Assembly: GCA_015485455.1 (NCBI GenBank)
Contig: WFTN01000108.1
Coordinates: 1-8,861, forward strand
DNA length: 8,861 bases
Source: Planctomycetota bacterium
GTDB taxonomy: Bacteria; Planctomycetota; GCA-002687715; DRQF01
Reading direction: 5' to 3'
Numbering within the stretch: the first letter of the stretch is position 1; every line of letters begins with the position of its first letter. This document shows, piece by piece, positions 5,311 to 8,861 of this stretch. The position numbers and the translations under genes were made by a program. The notes below the pieces were generated by a model. That model searched no databases and was not told the DNA's origin. It worked only from the letters and a program-made list of their open reading frames with translations.

Positions 5311-6405
5311 TCAATCGGACGAAAACGCCCCACTCACCCGCATGATCCCCATGGCAATGCAACGCGCTGGGGCCACGACAGATTTCGCCGAGCGGTCGCA
5401 AACGTTCTTCAAGAGATCTTCGGACCCGCCGACCTGACGATGAACCTTGTCGATCTGCTTCCTTGCGAACAACCAACCCTTGACGAATCGAGGAGCTTGG
5501 ATGGCCCGATCTAATTCGCTGCTTGCGCAACGAATGACACAATAGGGTAAGAAATCCTGACCGACTTTCTCGAGCACCCGGGAAGAAACTGGCAATAAAG
5601 TGGCAGAGATCGACGCGGAATTCCATGCGGGTCGGTTCCCTGCGTATTGCTTCATGGTACCACCCAAAGCACTTACCAAAGTGCTCTCTTTGCGCGGGAC
5701 GATCTGAATAACCAAGTTCGAGGAGCCAACATTCTCAGGAGTCAGGTCTTCCAAACACAAGACTCCCACAATGAGGGTCTGTCTTGGAACGATTTGAGAC
5801 AAGAAACCCAAATCCGCTGTAGATTTCCCCATGTGGATATACTCAAGATCAAAGGGCAAAGGCTCTGTTCGACCCACTGCCCGCCTCTGAATCAAGACGC
5901 GCATCACTTCCAAAGCCCCTGCGATTTCCATGGCTGTTGCGCCAACACCAGGCTCCCTCCTCCGAGGCATAGCGCCGGTGAGCAAGATGAGCCTTTTTGA
6001 AGAGTCCTTACCACGCAAAAGAACAGACAAAGCTGGAGATTGAGTCGCAGAAGCACAGAGCTTCTCGGTGACAACGTATTTTCGAACCACTTTTGGGTCC
6101 AGGTCAGCCAAGGCCATGGACTCGGCGACGAAAATAGGTTCGAGAGCATCGATTGCCAACTTGCTCCGAACTTGAGTGGCGAAAGGGAGGAGCGCCTCTT
6201 CAATCAACTTGGCTTTCCGCATTGCCTGTTGAGCAAAAATCTCTCCGGCAAGCCCCATCTCCAGGTCATGTTTCTTGACCGATTTTGTCAGTGCGGCCGA
6301 CACTGATTTCACCAAGGGATGTGGCTTCGCATTATTCAGAGAAGGAGAGTCGCCACAAGACGATAAGCAAAACACCATGAGCAACATGAAACGCTGCCAC
6401 GACAT
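5311..6405 (-). CDS. Putative lipoprotein resembling an M28-type peptidase without recognisable zinc ligands
   Basis: 364 residues from the ATG at 6405. The start MSWQRFMLLMVFCLSSCGDS is a short lipoprotein signal peptide with lipobox L-S-S-C and lipidated Cys17, so export and membrane anchoring are expected. The middle (about 125-340) follows the order of an M28 (aminopeptidase Y-like) domain: a strand into L-L-T-G-A-M-P, then EPGVGATAMEIAGALEVMRVL (151-171) resembling P-G-A-N-D-N-A-S-G-V-A-A-x-L-E-x-A-R, a strand D-L-E-Y-I-H-M-G, V-L-C-L-E-D-L (215-221) like N-L-D-M, and QIDKV near the end. The expected ligands (His-x-Asp, Asp of NDNASG, Glu-Glu) are not present. The M28 relation is remote and uncertain; existence as a lipoprotein gene is better supported. 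An in-frame ATG at 6432 and a TTG at 6603 are alternative starts. The C-terminal end is odd (see findings). Confidence 0.55.
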   Translation of the reverse strand: MSWQRFMLLMVFCLSSCGDSPSLNNAKPHPLVKSVSAALTKSVKKHDLEMGLAGEIFAQQAMRKAKLIEEALLPFATQVRSKLAIDALEPIFVAESMALADLDPKVVRKYVVTEKLCASATQSPALSVLLRGKDSSKRLILLTGAMPRRREPGVGATAMEIAGALEVMRVLIQRRAVGRTEPLPFDLEYIHMGKSTADLGFLSQIVPRQTLIVGVLCLEDLTPENVGSSNLVIQIVPRKESTLVSALGGTMKQYAGNRPAWNSASISATLLPVSSRVLEKVGQDFLPYCVIRCASSELDRAIQAPRFVKGWLFARKQIDKVHRQVGGSEDLLKNVCDRSAKSVVAPARCIAMGIMRVSGAFSSD

Positions 6406-6436
6406 TCTTATTCGTCTGCAATCAAAGATCATGACG

Positions 6437-6468
6437 CAATCATTGCCTTTGCAAGAAATGAGTGATTG
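6437..6468. repeat. Inverted repeat in the leader of the lipoprotein gene
   Basis: CAATCA (6437-6442) and TGATTG (6463-6468) can pair over six bases, with an inner TTGC (6443-6446) / GCAA (6451-6454) pair. It lies just upstream of the alternative ATG at 6432, inside the 212-base gap between the lipoprotein gene and the TPR gene. The rest of this gap shows no recognisable gene. A leader hairpin is possible, but the stems are short and may be chance. Confidence 0.2.
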
Positions 6469-6601
6469 ACCAGTTTGCCCAGACTTCCCCGATCTCCAGG
6501 CGCCATGGACAAGGCGGACTACAGACAAGCGTAGCGAATTTTTGCCAATAATCGCAGCAGAAAGTCTGGCGAATTCTTCCCAGTGCCCAAAGCGCCTCCA
6601 C

Positions 6602-6619
6602 AACCCCTCTATGCGGGTT
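6602..6619 (-). terminator. Weak hairpin at the stop codon of the GT/TPR gene
   Basis: AACCC (6602-6606) and GGGTT (6615-6619) pair over five bases with an 8-base loop, beginning inside the TAA stop of the upstream gene. It has no T-tract. It could contribute to transcript ending before the lipoprotein gene, but the stem is short. Confidence 0.2.
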
Positions 6620-8306
6620 AAGGCAAACAGAGGACATCCAGCTCATCATCAGGGAGCTGTCCCGACAAGAGTTCTATGAGACGCTGGCAACGACCAGCTT
6701 CTTCTTGGTCTTGATTCAAGATGAGTAAATTCAAGAGGATACGGTAATCACCAGGATAGGTTTTCTCCAAATCCAAAAGGAGCGCCATGGCCTCAGTCTT
6801 TGCATCGGTGACCACCAAAGCCCAACAAAGAAGCAAGGAATAACGAACGTCCGCCTCTTCCTCTTGGCACCAAACTTGAGCCTGCTCCATGAGTTGCTCT
6901 GGCTTGCCAGATTTTCGCAGGGCCGCCAAGAATTCGACGCGGAGATTGGGGTAATCTGGATCTAATTCCAAAGCAGCCTTGTAGTCTTCTATGGCCTGAT
7001 CGAAAGCACCGACTTCCAGCATGGCTTCCCCACGAATCTCCAATGCCATACCAAGACGATCTTCTTCCGGTAGTATTTCGAGAGAATCAACCATACGCGG
7101 CAAAGAATTCCTGGCATGCAAGTCTTCCATCATCTGCCGTCGATCTTCTGGCTTTGGGAAAGTACGATCAAAAGTGAGTAAGGGTAGAGGGACATTCACC
7201 ATATCCGCCTGTTCTAAAGCGCGTAGCAGAAGATCCGAAGAAATAAGCTGATCCGTAGCCAACGTTTTTTGCTCCATCAATTCTCTCAGTAGAGCCGTCC
7301 GATAGAGCACGGCCCCCGCTGGAGGCAAGCCGTCGGCGGTCATAAGCAAAAGAGCATAGGGATTCTGACAGGAACCTTCTGGCACCTGAAGGCAATGAGT
7401 TTCTAAGGCTTGAGTTTGGAGATCGAACTCAAGAGCCGCGCAAACGGCAAACCCAGCTTCTGGTTGATTGAGAAGAGCAGAGTTCAGCTGTTCCGCCCAT
7501 CGGGGGCTCGGCGATTGCCCAGATTCAATGAAAATAACATGTTCTGTTTCGACGTGTTGCATGCCTTCAGTGAAAGCTGCCAGCTGCCCTGCACCCTGAG
7601 TGCGGATGAGAGCAGGCTGCGTCGGTGCTTGGGATGCCATGCCCCAAAGGTCATCAGGCAAACAACCTTCAGACTCTTTGCCGTCATCGAGAAACAGAAC
7701 CAAGGACGGATAGACTGACTGGCGAAACAAAAGAGAGACCGCCAACTCATCGACGCCTACTGACTCATCGTTGACATAGCAAAGGACGGTGACTGGGAGA
7801 GGCTCATCGGCGACCTCCAATGAAAGCTCCCGTCCCATGGCCTTTCGTCTTCCAGCGATACTTAAGCGATCCCCTTCTGCCCATCCGAAGTCCGGCAAGA
7901 TTTCTCCCAAGGACACTTCCAAGATCCTCTGCAAGCGAATCATTTGGGCCTTAGATTCCAAGACGATATCCACCAAGACAAAGCCATCATCGGCGACGCG
8001 GGACAAAGCTAAGTCCAAGAATTCTTCTGGATTTTCATGGGAAGGGATGTCGAATATCATCAGCGATGAGTGGATCTCCAAATCGCCGAGAGCACCCGGT
8101 GGGACCGGTTTGGCAAGACAACCCATCCTTGCCAATTCTTCGCAATCTTCAGTCATGATGTCTTCTGCCTCTCGAGAAACTGAGACATTCATCACGGAAG
8201 CGGCAACGCTGCAAAGCAAGTCGCTGCGTCTGGGTTCTACAAGTATGAGGTTGCCAAAGACTTCAGCAACAATGAGAGCGGAGAGCATTTCATCTGGGTT
8301 ATTCAT
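6618..8306 (-). CDS. Three-part protein: Rossmann/methyltransferase-like region, GT-A-like region, TPR repeats
   Basis: 562 residues from the ATG at 8306; a TTG two codons earlier is less likely. Residues about 9-118 alternate strands and helices like a class I methyltransferase (I-L-V-E-P at 21-25, SSLMIFDIP at 80-88, DDGFVLVDIV at 106-115) but lack a glycine-rich SAM motif. Residues about 171-385 resemble a family 2 glycosyltransferase: PVTVLCYVND (171-180), SLLFRQSVYPSLVLFLDDG (191-209), a helix ending H-V-E-T-E-H-V-I-F-I (251-260), and PPAGAVLYRTALLREL (328-343). The D-x-D position reads E-S-G (261-263). Residues about 417-530 contain TPR units, the clearest being GEAMLEVGAFDQAIEDYKAA (426-445) ending in L-E-L-D-P. 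No signal peptide or TM segment is seen, so it is probably cytoplasmic. The TPR call is solid; the two enzyme folds are by pattern and activity is doubtful. It follows sthA by about 60 bases. Confidence 0.75.
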   Translation of the reverse strand: MNNPDEMLSALIVAEVFGNLILVEPRRSDLLCSVAASVMNVSVSREAEDIMTEDCEELARMGCLAKPVPPGALGDLEIHSSLMIFDIPSHENPEEFLDLALSRVADDGFVLVDIVLESKAQMIRLQRILEVSLGEILPDFGWAEGDRLSIAGRRKAMGRELSLEVADEPLPVTVLCYVNDESVGVDELAVSLLFRQSVYPSLVLFLDDGKESEGCLPDDLWGMASQAPTQPALIRTQGAGQLAAFTEGMQHVETEHVIFIESGQSPSPRWAEQLNSALLNQPEAGFAVCAALEFDLQTQALETHCLQVPEGSCQNPYALLLMTADGLPPAGAVLYRTALLRELMEQKTLATDQLISSDLLLRALEQADMVNVPLPLLTFDRTFPKPEDRRQMMEDLHARNSLPRMVDSLEILPEEDRLGMALEIRGEAMLEVGAFDQAIEDYKAALELDPDYPNLRVEFLAALRKSGKPEQLMEQAQVWCQEEEADVRYSLLLCWALVVTDAKTEAMALLLDLEKTYPGDYRILLNLLILNQDQEEAGRCQRLIELLSGQLPDDELDVLCLP

Positions 8307-8366
8307 GGCCAATCATAGCGCCCATAGGCCCAGGGCCCCAGCCCAATTGTCCATTCCGAGACGGAC

Positions 8367-8861
8367 TTATGACAGCACTGGGACTTCCGCAGCTTTTTTC
8401 ATTCGTTGCCCAATGACATCCAAAGCCGCCACTCGATAGGCTTCGGCCATCGTTGGGAAATTGAAGATGTTCTCAACGAAGGCATCAACGGTCCACCCAG
8501 AACTGACCGCGGCTTGCCCCATTTGGACCAGCTCCGTGGCACCTTCTCCAACAGATTCAACACCGAGGAGCTTCTGCCCACAACCATCGCAAATGAGACG
8601 AAGCAAGCCCGTGGTGTTACCGGCGATTTGCCCCCGGGCCAGCTCGGAAAACTTGGCCGTCCCAACAATGCAGGAACCGGCTTCATCGACCACGGACTTT
8701 TCCGTTTGACCGTAAGACGCCAACTCAGGTAGAGAATAGATACCGATGGGGATCGTCTTCGCGAACTCAGCGGTCTCAAGACCCAATGCATGGCGCACTG
8801 CCCTTCGGCCTTGCTCCATGGCTGAAGCCGCTAAACTCGGTGGACCAATAACATCCCCCAC
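8367..8861 (-). CDS. sthA: Soluble pyridine nucleotide transhydrogenase (SthA type), C-terminal part, 5'-truncated by the window
   Basis: The visible 164 residues are the C-terminal third of a flavoprotein of the pyridine nucleotide-disulfide oxidoreductase family; the gene continues beyond 8861, and the first visible codon GTG is an internal Val. GDVIGPPSLA is the second FAD-binding motif. IPIGIYSLPELASYGQTE opens the dimerisation domain, ELARGQIAGNTTG matches the A-R-x-Q-I-A-G stretch typical of SthA, and the end FNFPTMAEAYRVAALD is the SthA form of the family C-terminus; it replaces the H-x-H-P-T-L-x-E of true disulfide reductases. SthA transfers hydride between NADPH and NAD+ in the cytoplasm, rebalancing the two pools. 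The C-terminus ends normally at TAA with a short tail (KKAAEVPVLS). Assignment to SthA over dihydrolipoamide dehydrogenase rests on these motifs. Confidence 0.9.
   Translation of the reverse strand: MGDVIGPPSLAASAMEQGRRAVRHALGLETAEFAKTIPIGIYSLPELASYGQTEKSVVDEAGSCIVGTAKFSELARGQIAGNTTGLLRLICDGCGQKLLGVESVGEGATELVQMGQAAVSSGWTVDAFVENIFNFPTMAEAYRVAALDVIGQRMKKAAEVPVLS

Noticed and set aside
6479..6569. Eight-base inverted repeat CCAGACTT / AAGTCTGG with a 75-base spacer in the lipoprotein leader
   Set aside because: A match of this length in about 200 bases is expected by chance fairly often, and the spacer is too long for a simple hairpin.
8325..8345. GC-rich GGCCCAGGGCCCC stretch between sthA and the GT/TPR gene
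   Set aside because: It contains short palindromes, but the arms leave a loop of about one base, so no stable terminator hairpin forms and no T-tract follows.
7789..8439. Plus-strand open frame of 216 codons opposite the GT/TPR gene and the sthA end
   Set aside because: Ser/Arg/Lys-rich low-complexity translation typical of an antisense shadow; it crosses two real minus-strand genes.
1..8861. Search for CRISPR arrays, tRNA genes, insertion sequences and integrase/attachment repeats
   Set aside because: No regularly spaced repeats, cloverleaf-like segment, transposase or long terminal repeat was seen by eye.

Overview
The window is a bacterial chromosomal segment of about 8.9 kb with moderate GC. 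Almost every gene lies on the minus strand. The exception is one plus-strand membrane-protein gene at 1554-2510. The gene content fits a Gram-negative-type bacterium, perhaps Planctomycetota or another PVC or delta-like lineage: microcompartment vertex genes with an RpiB homologue, a NifS plus BFD-like ferredoxin pair, a DUF151 protein, an SthA-type transhydrogenase, a lipoprotein signal, and generally weak Shine-Dalgarno sequences. That placement is inference; no rRNA or marker gene is present to fix it.

Left part (1-1468, minus): the upstream end of a bacterial microcompartment (BMC) operon. Its order is BMC-P vertex protein, RpiB-like sugar-phosphate isomerase with a BMC-type N-terminal extension, second BMC-P, and a third BMC-P cut by the window edge. 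The genes overlap by ATGA or abut with no gap. Three divergent pentamer genes plus an RpiB homologue resemble the sugar-phosphate-utilising (SPU) class of BMC loci. Hexameric shell proteins, an aldolase and an aldehyde dehydrogenase would be expected to the left of position 1. The RpiB has Asp where the canonical catalytic Cys is expected.

Middle (1469-3731): a short divergent intergenic region, then a roughly 10-TM protein of unknown family on the plus strand. It converges on a DUF151/bifunctional-nuclease-like gene, and a 10-bp hairpin spans the junction. The DUF151 gene has a candidate leaderless promoter whose -35 overlaps a perfect 14-bp palindrome. Upstream of it lies a membrane-anchored YkuD-type (L,D-transpeptidase) protein that has lost both the catalytic His and Cys.

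Right part (3839-8861, minus): a NifS-type cysteine desulfurase preceded by a small BFD-like [2Fe-2S] protein (Fe-S assembly pair). Next come a lipoprotein resembling an M28 peptidase without recognisable zinc ligands, and a three-part protein (Rossmann/methyltransferase-like, GT-A-like, TPR) with degenerate catalytic motifs. The window ends in the C-terminal third of an SthA-type NAD(P) transhydrogenase. No tRNA, rRNA, CRISPR array or insertion sequence was seen, and no gene-free stretch exceeds about 215 bases.
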